A stretch of 64,000 nt of DNA from Acinetobacter sp. WCHAc010034 (lineage in GTDB: Bacteria > Pseudomonadota > Gammaproteobacteria > Pseudomonadales > Moraxellaceae): the NCBI RefSeq assembly GCF_001696615.3, contig NZ_CP032279.1, positions 682,001-746,000 of the forward strand. Reading direction: 5' to 3'. The position numbers were made by a program, and so were the translations under genes. The notes under the pieces are model-generated. The model did not search any database, was not told where the DNA came from, and worked only from the letters and a program-made list of their open reading frames with translations. Shown here piece by piece: positions 47,634-57,396 of this stretch (within the stretch, counting starts at the first letter, position 1; each line of letters begins with the position of its first letter).

Positions 47634-48122
47634 TCACAGGGCTAATTCACTTTTATCGCACACCACAGTAAATCCCAGCGATTCAAAATCAGTATTGTCA
47701 AACCTGTACACCAGCTCATCTGCCGTTAATTTAACAATGCTGAAAACATCATCGCCGGCCGGTTCAACCAAGTCCTTGGTGATGTGATAGCGCTCATCAA
47801 AAGCAGGATTATCAATTGAAAAATTATAAAATTTCAGATTCTTAAAGATCAGCTTATCGCCCTGCAGCACCCAATTCGACTTGGCCTCGTATTTTAAAAA
47901 GGCTTCGTCACTTTCATTGGAAAAATGCACAATGCCAGCCTGCGGGGAAGCGCCGCTTTTCTGGAAATCGACATTGCTGAATTCAACCAGCTGATACTCC
48001 TCTACATCCAAGCTGGCGATACACGACCATTTTCCCCATAATTTTTTCTGATCAATCATTTCTGTCTGGGCATGACCTAAAAGCGCAACCATGGAACACA
48101 TGAATGCCAATAATAATTTCAA
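47634..48122 (-). CDS. Exported protein of unknown function
   Basis: A 162-residue protein with a signal peptide (MKLLLAFMCSMVALLGHAQ, cleavage after Ala18 or Gln19) and a beta-rich mature part (LWGKWSCIASLDVEEYQLVEF, then KYEAKSNWVLQGDKLIFKNLKF and FTVVCDKSELAL). Two Cys at the ends could form a disulphide. The look is lipocalin-like, but no family is recognised. Confidence 0.5.
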   Translation of the reverse strand: MKLLLAFMCSMVALLGHAQTEMIDQKKLWGKWSCIASLDVEEYQLVEFSNVDFQKSGASPQAGIVHFSNESDEAFLKYEAKSNWVLQGDKLIFKNLKFYNFSIDNPAFDERYHITKDLVEPAGDDVFSIVKLTADELVYRFDNTDFESLGFTVVCDKSELAL

Positions 48123-48198
48123 TTTTATTATCTCTTTAAAAATTAATCCGCTATTTTAAGCAAAATCGATTTTAAAAGCACCGCGCGGCGCCGCATAT

Positions 48199-48828
48199 TT
48201 AGCTGGCCGCACTCAGCTGGGTGCTTTTGCGTTCTTCTATCGACTTCTTAATCACCCGGTAGCCGCCGCTTAGGCCCAAGCCCGCCATGATCACCGCCAC
48301 AATAATATCCGGCAGCATGCTGCCTGTGCCGAATACCCCAACCGCGGCCAAAATCACCGCCACATTGCCAATCGCGTCATTGCGGCTGCAGATCCAAACC
48401 GACTGCATATTGGAATCGCCGTCGCGGAACGCATAAAGAATATAGGCAGCCACGGCGTTGGCGATTAAAGCCAGAACGCCAATCGCGCCCATAGTCACGG
48501 CTTCCGGCGCAATGCCCTGTGCATAGGCGTAGATCACCTTGCCAATCACCACCAAGCCGAATCCGGCCATCACCAAGCCTTTCACTAGCGCAACCGTAGC
48601 GCGCCAGTACAGGCTGGCCCCCAAAACCGCCAAAGAAATGGCGTAATTCACCGCATCGCCAAAGAAGTCCAGCGAGTCTGCCCAAAGCGCGGAAGAATGC
48701 GCATAAGCGCCGCCAATCAGTTCAACAAGGAACATGGCGAGGTTGATAAACAGCGCAATCCACAGCGCGGTTCTGAATTTACTGTCCGGTTTTGGCGCTA
48801 CCGGTTCATGACTGCAAGTACAGGCCAT
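48199..48828 (-). CDS. Cation diffusion facilitator family exporter
   Basis: A 209-residue CDF protein from ATG 48828 (MACTCSHEP), preceded by AGAGGA; an upstream GTG is less likely. It has six helices, an N-terminal Cys/His metal motif, an LWADSLDFFGDAVNYA metal site, and the second site SVWICSRNDAIGN. It lacks the large cytosolic C-terminal domain of full CDF exporters. It is divergent from a MerR regulator, so Zn, Cd or Pb export is likely. Confidence 0.75.
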   Translation of the reverse strand: MACTCSHEPVAPKPDSKFRTALWIALFINLAMFLVELIGGAYAHSSALWADSLDFFGDAVNYAISLAVLGASLYWRATVALVKGLVMAGFGLVVIGKVIYAYAQGIAPEAVTMGAIGVLALIANAVAAYILYAFRDGDSNMQSVWICSRNDAIGNVAVILAAVGVFGTGSMLPDIIVAVIMAGLGLSGGYRVIKKSIEERKSTQLSAAS

Positions 48829-48852
48829 TTGCACAATCCTCTATCTGTATTA

Positions 48853-48890
48853 TTCTTATTCAAAACTATGGACTAACTCCAAGGTCAAGC
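48853..48890. promoter_or_regulatory. MerR-type operator between exporter and regulator
   Basis: On the minus strand TTGACC is followed by CTTGGAGTTAGTCCATAG, an imperfect dyad, and a TTGAAT box about 19 bases after the -35, the stretched spacing of MerR-activated promoters. It precedes the CDF exporter gene. Confidence 0.5.
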
Positions 48891-48896
48891 CGCCTA

Positions 48897-49334
48897 ATGA
48901 AAAATGAGCCGAATTATTTAATTAAAGATCTTGCGGATAAAACCGGCCTGAGCCATGACACTATCCGCTTTTATGAAAAGAAGCAGCTGATTCAGCCCAG
49001 CTTCCGCGGCAGCAACAACTACCGCTACTACAATGATGACGCCTTAAAGCGCCTGCTGTTTATTAAGCGCTGCCGCGCTTTGGACATGACCTTAAAAGAA
49101 ATTCAGTCGCTGATTGCGCTGGAGCAGAACCCGGAGCAGGACTGCTCTGCGGTCAACAACTTAATTGATGCGCATCTGCAGCATGTGGAAAGCCGGATTG
49201 CCGAACTGCTGACCTTCCGGCTGCAGCTGCAGCAGCTGAGGCAGTCCTGCTCCACGCAGTCGACCGTTGACCAGTGCCAGATTTTAAAGAAGCTGGAAAA
49301 CGCCGCCGAGCAGAACTGCAGCGCAGCGAAATAA
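48897..49334 (+). CDS. MerR family metal-responsive regulator (CadR/PbrR-like)
   Basis: A 145-residue MerR protein from ATG 48897 (MKNEPNYLIKDLADKTGLS). It has the HTH and wing (HDTIRFYEKKQLIQPSFRGSNNYRYY), a dimer helix, and metal-binding Cys in NPEQDCSAVNN and the C-terminal SCSTQ, QCQ and NCS segments. The Cys pattern fits Cd/Pb sensors. It is divergent from the CDF exporter with about 70 bp between starts, where the stretched promoter lies. Confidence 0.8.
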   Translation: MKNEPNYLIKDLADKTGLSHDTIRFYEKKQLIQPSFRGSNNYRYYNDDALKRLLFIKRCRALDMTLKEIQSLIALEQNPEQDCSAVNNLIDAHLQHVESRIAELLTFRLQLQQLRQSCSTQSTVDQCQILKKLENAAEQNCSAAK

Positions 49335-49345
49335 TCCGCCGGGCT

Positions 49346-50062
49346 CTACAAGGATTTTTGATTGACCCGCTGAGACAGCTCGGCTGCGGATTCCTTGCGC
49401 TCTGAATAGCGGCTGCAGAGGTAAGCCGCCTGCCCGCGCGTCAGCAAAGTAAATTTGTACAGCTCTTCCATGACATCCACAATGCGGTCGTAATAGCTGG
49501 ACGGCTTCATGCGGTCATTTTCATCAAATTCCAAAAAAGCCTTCGGGATGGAAGACTGATTGGGAATCGTCAGCATGCGCATCCAGCGCCCCAAAACACG
49601 CATTTGATTCAGCGCATTAAACGACTGCGAGCCGCCGCAGACCTGCATCAGCGCCAAGGCCTTGCCCTGTGTGGCGCGTATGGCGCCGGCAGCCAAAGGA
49701 ATCCAGTCAATTTGCGCCTTAAAGATTGAGCTCATTGCGCCGTGGCGCTCCGGCGAGCACCAGACCATGCCTTCCGCCCAGGCCAGCAGCGCGTGCAGCT
49801 CCTGCACTTTAGGGTGCTGCATATCTGCATCTTCCGGCAAAGGCAGGCCTTTGGGATGGAAAATTTTCACTTCTGCGCCAAAACGCTCAAGAATGCGCCC
49901 TGCTTCCAGCACGGCCAGGCGGCTGAATGAGCGTTCACGGTTGGAGCCGTACAGCAGCAGAATCCGCGGCGGATGCGGCAGCGTTTTGGCTTGAACCTGC
50001 TCAAAACTTGGCGTTTCCAGCAAATCTGCATCAATATTCGGTAAAGACATTTCTAAACTCAC
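49346..50062 (-). CDS. arsH: Arsenical resistance flavoprotein ArsH
   Basis: A 238-residue NADPH-dependent FMN reductase of the ArsH type. FMN-binding [43 protein letters not shown] and [12 protein letters not shown] are the family hallmarks. ArsH oxidises trivalent organoarsenicals. It follows acr3 by about 100 bp in the same direction, the last gene of the ars set. Confidence 0.9.
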   Translation of the reverse strand: MSLEMSLPNIDADLLETPSFEQVQAKTLPHPPRILLLYGSNRERSFSRLAVLEAGRILERFGAEVKIFHPKGLPLPEDADMQHPKVQELHALLAWAEGMVWCSPERHGAMSSIFKAQIDWIPLAAGAIRATQGKALALMQVCGGSQSFNALNQMRVLGRWMRMLTIPNQSSIPKAFLEFDENDRMKPSSYYDRIVDVMEELYKFTLLTRGQAAYLCSRYSERKESAAELSQRVNQKSL

Positions 50063-50159
50063 GGCATTTTTCAGCTTTAGCTCCCCCTTGTTCCTGCTTA
50101 AGCGGGCTTAGAGGGAGATTTTTTAAGGGATAATTTATAACTGCGCGGCAATTGAATCT
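50063..50159. repeat. Hairpin repeat between arsH and acr3
   Basis: AGCTCCCCCTTG...AGAGGGAGATTTTTTAA forms an imperfect hairpin of the same general kind as the one at 29370-29412 (CCCCTT/GGGGAGATTT). It may be a dispersed intergenic element. Confidence 0.4.
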
Positions 50160-51215
50160 TCAGCTGCGCTCATTTGGATAGAATTTCCTGCGCAGCCAGA
50201 GCGAAACGCTGACCAAAGCAATCAGCACCGGCACTTCCACCAACGGGCCAATCACTGCGGTAAAAGCCACCGGTGATGCCAGGCCGAACGAGGCAATCGC
50301 AACCGCCAGCGCCAGTTCAAAGTTATTACCGGCAGCGGTAAATGAAATGGCTGCGGCGCGCGGGTAATCGCTCCCCATCCATTTGCTTAAAAAGAAGCTC
50401 AGCAGGAACATCAGCACAAAGTAAATCAGCAGCGGGACGGCAATGCGCAGCACATCCATCGGCAGGCTGACCACTTCCCCGCCCTTTAAGCTGAACATGG
50501 CCGCAATGGTGAACAGCAGCGCCAGCAGGCTCAGCGGACTGATTTTCGGCAGAAAATGGTTTTGATACCAGTCCAGCCCTTTGCGCTTGAGCAGAATTTC
50601 ACGGGTCAAAAAGCCCAGCAGGAACGGAATGCCCAAGTACAGCAGCACCGCTTGGCTGATGGTCCAGAAACTGACATCCACCGCCAGCCCTGCCGCGCCG
50701 AAATAAGGCGGCAGCACGGTTAAAAACAGCCATGCATAGGTGCTGAAGAATAAAATCTGGAAAATGCTGTTAAAAGCCACCAAGGCGGCGGCGTATTGGC
50801 TGTCGCCGCAGGCCAGATTGTTCCAGATCAGCACCATGGCAATGCAGCGCGCAAGGCCAATCAAAATCAGCCCCGCCATATATTCAGGAAAATTGTGCAG
50901 GAAAATCACCGCCAGCAGGAACATCAGGCAAGGCGCAATCAGCCAGTTCTGCAGCAGGGACAGCGCCAGAGTGCGCCTGTCCTGAAAAACCTGTGGCAGC
51001 GCCCTGTAGTCAACTTTGGCCAAAGGCGGATACATCATCAAAATCAGTCCGATGGCAATCGGCAGATTGACCGTTCCTACGCTCATCTGATTCAAATTTT
51101 CTGACGCCTGCGGAAAAAATACCCCTATCGCCACCCCGGCGGCCATGGCAATGAAGATCCACAAGGTTAAATTGCGGTCCAGAAATGAGAGTTTTTGGGC
51201 TGCCATGCGCTTCAT
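50160..51215 (-). CDS. acr3: ACR3-type arsenite efflux permease
   Basis: A 351-residue permease from ATG 51215 ([19 protein letters not shown]), one base after the arsC stop. About ten helices; conserved Cys in [13 protein letters not shown] and Glu in [15 protein letters not shown]. It exports arsenite with proton antiport. Gene order arsR-arsC-acr3-arsH shows a full arsenate/arsenite resistance operon. Confidence 0.9.
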   Translation of the reverse strand: MKRMAAQKLSFLDRNLTLWIFIAMAAGVAIGVFFPQASENLNQMSVGTVNLPIAIGLILMMYPPLAKVDYRALPQVFQDRRTLALSLLQNWLIAPCLMFLLAVIFLHNFPEYMAGLILIGLARCIAMVLIWNNLACGDSQYAAALVAFNSIFQILFFSTYAWLFLTVLPPYFGAAGLAVDVSFWTISQAVLLYLGIPFLLGFLTREILLKRKGLDWYQNHFLPKISPLSLLALLFTIAAMFSLKGGEVVSLPMDVLRIAVPLLIYFVLMFLLSFFLSKWMGSDYPRAAAISFTAAGNNFELALAVAIASFGLASPVAFTAVIGPLVEVPVLIALVSVSLWLRRKFYPNERS

Positions 51216-51216
51216 C

Positions 51217-51690
51217 TCAGGCAATTTCTGAAATTTTCTGGATTGCAACTGTCAATTCCTGATCAGACAGATTGGCAAAATCTAACGCAAAGAAGGCATC
51301 CAGGCGACGGTTAATATGCTCAACGGTCTGCATAAACGCCTGCATTTTTTCCTCGTCAGGCAAGTCTAAATGCGATGGATCATCCAGGCCCCAATGCGCT
51401 TTAATGGCTTTGCCTAAATACAGCGGACAGGGTTCCTGCGCTGCTGAACCGCATACGGTAATGACAATGTCAGGATTGAACGGCTCGCATTCCTGCATGT
51501 TTTTGCTGTAAAGATTCGCCGTTTCCAAACCTAGGCTTTGCAAGGTTTTCAGCGTCAGTGGATGCACCTGTCCGGAGGGCTGGCTGCCGGCGCTGCAGGC
51601 GCTGAAACCGTCAGGCGCGCGCGCGTTGAATAATACCTCTGACAGAATGCTCCGGCAGCTGTTTCCTGTGCATAAAAATAAAAAATTCAT
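51217..51690 (-). CDS. arsC: Arsenate reductase, LMW-phosphatase type
   Basis: A 157-residue ArsC with the P-loop CTGNSCRS (Cys7 to Arg13, CX5R) and an Asp in LDDPSH. The additional Cys residues at about 80-90 ([10 protein letters not shown]) fit the thioredoxin-coupled disulphide cascade. It reduces arsenate to arsenite for Acr3. Confidence 0.9.
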   Translation of the reverse strand: MNFLFLCTGNSCRSILSEVLFNARAPDGFSACSAGSQPSGQVHPLTLKTLQSLGLETANLYSKNMQECEPFNPDIVITVCGSAAQEPCPLYLGKAIKAHWGLDDPSHLDLPDEEKMQAFMQTVEHINRRLDAFFALDFANLSDQELTVAIQKISEIA

Positions 51691-51705
51691 AATATTTACA
51701 ATGAC

Positions 51706-52029
51706 CTAATTACAGCAGTTTAAATTTGAACATAATTCAGCATCGGCCGGATTAAAGCGCGGATGCTGGGCGGCGGACAGTTTTAAAACCTCCAGGCACC
51801 AGACGGGCAATTGATCATGCAGGCGGTAATGCACCCACTGCCCTTGGCGCCGATCCTGCAGAATTCCGCCATTGCGCAGCAGTGCCAAATGGCGGGAAAT
51901 TTTGGGCTGGCTCAGCTGCAGCCCTGCGGTTAAATCGCAGACGCAGCGCTCGCCCTGCTTCACAATCATCATGACAATATCCAGACGGGTCGGGTCCGCC
52001 AGAGATTTAAAAAATTCGGCCTGATTCAT
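51706..52029 (-). CDS. arsR: Arsenic-responsive repressor ArsR
   Basis: A 107-residue ArsR with the metal box GERCVCDLT, a winged helix (LSQPKISRHLALLRNGGIL), and a C-terminal Cys set (LCSNLNCC). It represses the ars operon in the absence of As(III). It is the first gene of the operon. Confidence 0.9.
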   Translation of the reverse strand: MNQAEFFKSLADPTRLDIVMMIVKQGERCVCDLTAGLQLSQPKISRHLALLRNGGILQDRRQGQWVHYRLHDQLPVWCLEVLKLSAAQHPRFNPADAELCSNLNCCN

Positions 52030-52063
52030 AATATATGCATATATGTATTTCCATATATATTAG
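52030..52063 (-). promoter_or_regulatory. Candidate ArsR operator
   Basis: A near-palindromic AT sequence, ATATATGCATATATG with a downstream CATATATAT arm, lies directly in front of the arsR start. Its place and symmetry fit autoregulation. Confidence 0.5.
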
Positions 52064-52191
52064 CGCATAAAAAGTGACAGTTCGATGACCAAACTGCAGA
52101 AACCGGCGGTTAATTCCGAGTTATTTACTGGGTTGAATCATTTTTTTATATCCCTACAATAAAGCAATAAATTTTTTATGCCTTTATTGAC

Positions 52192-53589
52192 ATGACCATT
52201 GCACACGTTACTGAACTTCTTTCACCTGCCGGCTCGCTGAAGAATATGCGCTATGCATTTGCTTATGGCGCGGACGCGGTGTATGCAGGTCAGCCGCGCT
52301 ACAGCCTGCGCGTGCGCAACAATGCGTTTGATCATGACAATCTGCAAATCGGCATTGCTGAAGCGCATGCGCTGGGCAAAAAGTTTTATGTGGTGGTTAA
52401 TATTCAGCCGCACAACTCCAAGCTGAAAAACTTCATCCGCGATTTAGCGCCTGTGGTGGCGATGAATCCTGACGCCCTGATTATGTCCGATCCGGGCCTG
52501 ATCATGATGGTGCGCGAGCATTTTCCAGACGTGCCTGTGCACCTGTCTGTGCAGGCCAATGCTGTCAACTGGGCGACAGTGAAGTTTTGGAAAAACATGG
52601 GCTTAACCCGCGTGATTTTGTCACGCGAACTGTCCATTGACGAAATTGAGGAAATTAAAAATAACGTGCCGGACATGGAAGTTGAAGTTTTCGTGCATGG
52701 CGCGTTATGCATGGCTTATTCCGGCCGCTGCTTACTTTCCGGCTATATGAACAAACGTGATGCAAATCAAGGCGCCTGCACCAATGCGTGCCGCTGGGAC
52801 TATAAAATTCACGAGGCAGCTGAAGATGAAACTGGCGATGTTATTCCAGTAGCACAAATCGAAGAATCATCATGCTGTCAAAACAAAGATGCCGATGAGC
52901 AGCACGCCATACAACAACACCAATTTGGCGAACCGGTTTTATTACAGCGCAATGAAGAAGAAATGTTCGCAGCCGAAGAGGACGAGCATGGCACTTACTT
53001 CATGAACTCCAAGGATCTGCGCGCAGTGCAGCATGTCGGCCGCCTGACGGAAATGGGCATTCATTCACTGAAGATTGAAGGCCGCACCAAGTCCTATTTT
53101 TACTGCGCCCGCACCGCGCAAATTTACCGCAAGGCCATTGATGATGCACTGCAAGGCAAGCCTTTCGATCCTGCATTGATGTCGCAGCTGGAAGGCTTGG
53201 CCAACCGCGGCTACACCGAAGGCTTCCTGCGCCGCCATGTGCACAGTGAATATCAGAATTATGAAACCGGCTCTTCGCGCTTTGACCATCAGCAGTTTGT
53301 CGGCGAAGTTTTAGAACGCAATGGCAATTACCTCAAAATTGACGTGAAAAACCGCTTTGTGGTGGGCGATTCTTTAGAATTGATGACGACCTCAGGCAAT
53401 ATCACTTTTGAACTGACCGAAATTTTAGATAAAAAAGGCAATTCAATTCCTGATGCGAAAGGTTCCGGCCATATTGTCGATATTCCTGTCCCTGCCGATG
53501 TGGACATGAACTATGCCCTGCTGATCCGCAATTTGCCGGATTCAGCAATGGATATTTCCGCAGCATCTTTGGCCTACGCAGCCAGCTGA
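52192..53589 (+). CDS. trhP: tRNA 5-hydroxyuridine synthesis protein TrhP (U32 family)
   Basis: A 465-residue U32 family protein equivalent to E. coli YegQ/TrhP. The signature is EVFVHGALCMAYSGRCLLSGYMNKRDANQGACTNACRW, here given in parts: HGALCMAYSGRC then DANQGACTNACRWDY. It also has LSVQANAVNWATVKFWKNMG and EGRTKSYFYC. TrhP is needed for ho5U34 in tRNA. An acidic, Gln-rich linker (about residues 213-265) interrupts the core. A ferredoxin gene follows one base later. Confidence 0.85.
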   Translation: MTIAHVTELLSPAGSLKNMRYAFAYGADAVYAGQPRYSLRVRNNAFDHDNLQIGIAEAHALGKKFYVVVNIQPHNSKLKNFIRDLAPVVAMNPDALIMSDPGLIMMVREHFPDVPVHLSVQANAVNWATVKFWKNMGLTRVILSRELSIDEIEEIKNNVPDMEVEVFVHGALCMAYSGRCLLSGYMNKRDANQGACTNACRWDYKIHEAAEDETGDVIPVAQIEESSCCQNKDADEQHAIQQHQFGEPVLLQRNEEEMFAAEEDEHGTYFMNSKDLRAVQHVGRLTEMGIHSLKIEGRTKSYFYCARTAQIYRKAIDDALQGKPFDPALMSQLEGLANRGYTEGFLRRHVHSEYQNYETGSSRFDHQQFVGEVLERNGNYLKIDVKNRFVVGDSLELMTTSGNITFELTEILDKKGNSIPDAKGSGHIVDIPVPADVDMNYALLIRNLPDSAMDISAASLAYAAS

Positions 53590-53590
53590 T

Positions 53591-53845
53591 ATGGCCTTGC
53601 GTATTACACAGCAGTGCATCAATTGCGACATGTGCCTGCCGGAATGCCCGAATGAAGCGATTTTTGAAGGCGCAAAAGTCTATGAAATTGAGGCAGCGCG
53701 CTGCACGGAATGCGTGGGCTTTTATGAGCAGCCAACCTGCATGGCGGTCTGCCCGATTGACTGCATTGAGCTGCATCCTGAACACAGTGAAACGCAGGAG
53801 CAGCTGATGCGGAAATTTGAAGGATTGAACTTATTCAGCAAATAA
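53591..53845 (+). CDS. yfhL: YfhL family 4Fe-4S ferredoxin
   Basis: An 84-residue ferredoxin with CINCDMCLPECP and CTECVGF...CMAVCP, enough for two [4Fe-4S] clusters. The start is one base after the trhP stop, so the two are co-translated. An electron-donor role for the U32 enzyme is a reasonable inference. A terminator follows at 53941. Confidence 0.85.
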   Translation: MALRITQQCINCDMCLPECPNEAIFEGAKVYEIEAARCTECVGFYEQPTCMAVCPIDCIELHPEHSETQEQLMRKFEGLNLFSK

Positions 53846-53940
53846 CCTTGGGGAAGGCTGATAAGAGGAACGGAGCTTTGCTCGAAGTTCCCGCAGAACA
53901 AAAACAATGCAAAATAACAGAATTGACACGCTGTGTCGGG

Positions 53941-53977
53941 AAAAAGCCAAAGCAGCTGGGGATGCTTTGGCTTTTTC
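53941..53977 (+). terminator. Intrinsic terminator after yfhL
   Basis: AAAAAGCCAAAGCA and TGCTTTGGCTTTTT form a 14-bp stem around an eight-base loop. Confidence 0.9.
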
Positions 53978-54024
53978 TTTATTTAACATCTATCAGTGAT
54001 AAATTTTCAAAACATCCTGACAGA

Positions 54025-54375
54025 CTATTCCGGCTTCTGCACTTCACATGCCTCTAATGCGCGCAATGCAAATGTATACGCCGCTCCAGCATTCAGCGAA
54101 ATAGCTGTTGCTAATGCTCCCGCCACTTCCGATTCGGTTGCGCCTGCCTGCATGGCAGCCTCTGCATGTACAGAAATGCAGCTTTCACAGCGTGTAGTAA
54201 TAGCGACCGCCAAAGAAATTAATTCACGTGTTTTCAGATCTAAACTTTCTGCCGCAGCCGCATCACCTAACGCTTGATAAGCCTGAAGCATTTTTGGATG
54301 CTTTTTCCCTAAGCTGCCGAATGATTTTTTAACGTGCCGAGTATGCTCTTTCCAATCTTTAAACATTGCGTTCAT
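54025..54375 (-). CDS. AhpD-like carboxymuconolactone decarboxylase family protein
   Basis: A 116-residue protein from ATG 54375 (MNAMFKDWKEH), with an AAGAG upstream. It has the CxxC...H redox motif CESCISVH and the helical AhpD-like core. Such proteins are peroxidase-type reductases or decarboxylases. It is divergent from an AraC regulator (88 bp apart), so that gene probably controls it. Confidence 0.75.
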   Translation of the reverse strand: MNAMFKDWKEHTRHVKKSFGSLGKKHPKMLQAYQALGDAAAAESLDLKTRELISLAVAITTRCESCISVHAEAAMQAGATESEVAGALATAISLNAGAAYTFALRALEACEVQKPE

Positions 54376-54462
54376 CTCTTTGAATTGATAGCTTAGTATT
54401 GCAATTTTTAGATAACCATTCTCAACCAAAAATATCATTCAGCACTTAAAAAGTATCATCCC

Positions 54463-55398
54463 ATGTTAGATCAACTAATTGAACTTGCTCAAATTCAAGG
54501 CGGCATAGACACTGAATGCCGATTTGGCGGCACATGGCAATACTCAACCCCATTAATGCAAAATACTGCAGTCATCCATATTGCCCGCTCTGGACAAGGC
54601 TGGTTATACCTCAAGCATAAGAAAATCAAAGTTAAAACAGGAGATGTGCTGTTTTTCCCGCATGGTTCAGCTCATCAGTTAATCCATTTTCAGGAAAATA
54701 CAGACCAGATATCGTTTCAAGAAGAAACATTCAGCGCGCCCGCTGAAATTGAAAGCATCAAACAGGCTTCAGGATTAACGCTTAAAACCAATCATATGCA
54801 GCAGCAAAATCTTAATCTATTTTGCGCGCATTTTAGCTATGCAAAGCACGCGGATTTATTTATTCAATTACCTGATCTGGTTCAGCTTAATATTAAACAG
54901 TTATTGCTTGAACCTTTATTAAACTTGCTTGAACAGGAAACTATTCAAGAAATTGGGCAAATCAAAGTAATTAATGCGCTGTCTGAAGTTTTGTTGGTTT
55001 ATATTTTCCGCAGCTTTTTAAATCAGCAGTCGCAATCTTCTCAAGAAATCAGTGCCATTCCTCGGCTCATTGAATGGAACAGTTCCAAATTGAACCGGCT
55101 GATTCATGCCATATTGCAGTTTCCGGAATCTAAATGGAGTTTAGATGATATGAGTCAATTCCTGCATTGTTCAAGAATTCAGTTAATTCGCATTTTTAAA
55201 AAGGATTTAAATATTACGCCGCATGCATTTTTATTAAAGATCCGCTTGCAGCATGCCGCCTTACAGCTAAAAATAAGCCACCTGCCTATTTACAATATTG
55301 CCTTAAACCTCGGCTTTCAATCTGAAACTCATTTTGGACGAGTTTTTAAACAGCATTACGGCATGACGCCTCATCTGTATCGCAACACCACCCAGTAA
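54463..55398 (+). CDS. AraC family transcriptional regulator
   Basis: A 311-residue regulator: an N-terminal cupin-type sensor (GQGWLYLKHKKIKVKTGDVLFFPHGSAHQL) and a C-terminal double HTH (WSLDDMSQFLHCSRIQLIRIFKKDL, then LPIYNIALNLGFQSETHFGRVFKQHYGMTPHLYR). Likely target is the divergent AhpD-like gene. The ligand is unknown. Confidence 0.85.
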   Translation: MLDQLIELAQIQGGIDTECRFGGTWQYSTPLMQNTAVIHIARSGQGWLYLKHKKIKVKTGDVLFFPHGSAHQLIHFQENTDQISFQEETFSAPAEIESIKQASGLTLKTNHMQQQNLNLFCAHFSYAKHADLFIQLPDLVQLNIKQLLLEPLLNLLEQETIQEIGQIKVINALSEVLLVYIFRSFLNQQSQSSQEISAIPRLIEWNSSKLNRLIHAILQFPESKWSLDDMSQFLHCSRIQLIRIFKKDLNITPHAFLLKIRLQHAALQLKISHLPIYNIALNLGFQSETHFGRVFKQHYGMTPHLYRNTTQ

Positions 55399-55466
55399 TT
55401 ACAATTGAGCGCGTTTTTAGAATAAGCTTTTTACAGATCAAAAAATAATTTTACTTCCGGGTTAAA

Positions 55467-55503
55467 TAAAAAAGGAGCTTCGGTGTTAGCACCCAAAGCT
55501 CCT
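55467..55503 (-). terminator. Intrinsic terminator after ahpF
   Basis: On the minus strand AGGAGCTTTGGGTG and CACCGAAGCTCCT pair (one mismatch) and are followed by TTTTTTATTT. It lies about 105 bp after the ahpF stop. Confidence 0.8.
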
Positions 55504-55608
55504 ATAAAACGGAAATATACCGAGATATTAAAATCGGCTTTTATATGCTAACTAAAGTGCGTACACCTTAGTTTGCGGGTCTGGATCTGCAGTGATCCGC
55601 AGCCGAAA

Positions 55609-57174
55609 TTACTGCCCTGAACGGATGATGTAGTCAAACGCCGACAGCGATGCTTTCGCGCCTTCACCGGTGGCAATGATGATCTGCTTGTACGGCACAG
55701 TGGTGCAGTCGCCGGCAGCGAATACGCCCTTCACATTGGTTTCATTGCGCTCGTTAATCACAATCTCGCCGCGGCCAGTCAGTTCAACTTTAGATGCTTT
55801 CAGGAAGTCGGTATTCGGCAGCAGGCCAATCTGCACAAAGATCCCTGCCAGTTCAACTGTGTGTTCTGCATCCGTTGCGCGGTCTTTGTATTTCAGCGCT
55901 GTAACTTGCGAACCGTCACCCACCACTTCTGTAGACAATGCATTCAGGATCACCGTGGTGTTCGGCAGGCTGTACAGCTTGTCCTGCAGCACCTGATCCG
56001 CGCGCAATTTAGTATCAAATTCAACTAAAGTGACATGCTCCACAATGCCGGCAAGATCAATGGCTGCTTCCACGCCGGAGTTGCCGCCGCCAATTACCGC
56101 TACGCGCTTGCCTTTGAACAGCGGGCCGTCACAGTGCGGGCAGTAAGCCACGCCGCGGGTTTTGTATTCTTTCTCGCCCGGGACATTCATCTCCCTCCAG
56201 CGCGCGCCGGTCGAAAGAATCACGGTTTTCGATTCCAGCTTCGCGCCGTTTTCCAGCGTGACTTCAACCAGGCCATTGGCGGTTTCATCCGCGCCTTTGA
56301 TTTCAGATACGCGCTGCAGGTTCATGATGTCTACGCCGTATTCACGCACATGCGCTTCCATTTCGGCAGCGAATTTCGGACCTTGGGTCTTCTGAATTGA
56401 AGTGTAGTTTTCAATGTCCATGGTGTCCATGACCTGACCGCCCATGCGCTCCGCCACGATGCCGGTTTTAATGCCTTTGCGCGCAGCATAGATGGCAGAG
56501 GTATTGCCTGCCGGGCCGCCGCCAATCACCAGCACATCAAAAGCTTCTTTAGCATTCAGCTTTTCCGCGTCTTTGGCTGCGGCGTTGCTGTCCAGCTTGG
56601 CGACAATTTCTTCCAGCGTCATGCGGCCCTGGCCGATATGCTCGCCGTCCTGAAATACCATCGGCACCGCCATGATTTTGCGCTCTTCCACTTCGTCCTG
56701 GAAAAATGCGCCGTCAATCATGGTTGCTGTCGCGCCCGGGTTGTAGATGGCGATCAGGTTCAGCGCCTGCACCACGTCCGGACAGTTGTGGCAGCTTAAA
56801 GAAACGAATACATCAAAATCCGCCGTCAGGTTCAGGCCTTTGATTTGCGCCAGAATTTCATCAGACACTTTCGGCGCGTAGCCGGAAACCTGCAGCAGCG
56901 CCAAAATCAGCGAGGTGAACTCATGGCCCATCGGCAGGCCGGCAAAGTTGACCCGCGGCTGCTCGCCGGCTTTGGCGATGCCGAAGCTCGGCGCGCGCTT
57001 ATTTGTGCCGTCAAAGCGCGCAGTCACCAAATCCGACAGGGCTGCGATTTCAGTCACCAGCTCCTTAATTTGAGCTGATTTGTCCGAAGCATCCAACGAC
57101 GCCACAATTTCAATCGGGCTTTCCAGACGCTGCAAAAGTGTTTTAAGTTGTGCGGAAGTATTTTGATCCAGCAT
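55609..57174 (-). CDS. ahpF: Alkyl hydroperoxide reductase subunit F
   Basis: A 521-residue flavoenzyme from ATG 57174 ([14 protein letters not shown]); the ATG 15 bp upstream is less typical. The N-terminal double thioredoxin-like domain has CHNC (Cys128, Cys131); then FAD site [19 protein letters not shown], the redox CPHC in [11 protein letters not shown], and the NAD site [12 protein letters not shown]. It reduces AhpC. No ahpC gene is adjacent. ATAG-type half sites upstream (57220-57245) might bind OxyR, but the match is weak. Confidence 0.95.
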   Translation of the reverse strand: MLDQNTSAQLKTLLQRLESPIEIVASLDASDKSAQIKELVTEIAALSDLVTARFDGTNKRAPSFGIAKAGEQPRVNFAGLPMGHEFTSLILALLQVSGYAPKVSDEILAQIKGLNLTADFDVFVSLSCHNCPDVVQALNLIAIYNPGATATMIDGAFFQDEVEERKIMAVPMVFQDGEHIGQGRMTLEEIVAKLDSNAAAKDAEKLNAKEAFDVLVIGGGPAGNTSAIYAARKGIKTGIVAERMGGQVMDTMDIENYTSIQKTQGPKFAAEMEAHVREYGVDIMNLQRVSEIKGADETANGLVEVTLENGAKLESKTVILSTGARWREMNVPGEKEYKTRGVAYCPHCDGPLFKGKRVAVIGGGNSGVEAAIDLAGIVEHVTLVEFDTKLRADQVLQDKLYSLPNTTVILNALSTEVVGDGSQVTALKYKDRATDAEHTVELAGIFVQIGLLPNTDFLKASKVELTGRGEIVINERNETNVKGVFAAGDCTTVPYKQIIIATGEGAKASLSAFDYIIRSGQ

Positions 57175-57396
57175 TACTGAGGCCTCCAAAGGAGCAAGTA
57201 TTTATTTGATAAGGTGAGAATAGGCTATTTTCATAAATAGGTAAAACAGTTTGTTTTTATAACAACAATCGAAATATTAGATTATTAGTAAAAAACAAAC
57301 TGAATAACAATAGTTTATATATATGGCCTTATTCGGTGAATGCAAGAATCTTTCCTTAAAAACATGACAAATCATGCTTCGGCAGTGCTAAAACGC

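Noticed and set aside
57190..57330. OxyR binding site before ahpF
   Set aside because: Only scattered ATAG half sites; spacing does not match the four-element OxyR motif well enough to list as a feature.
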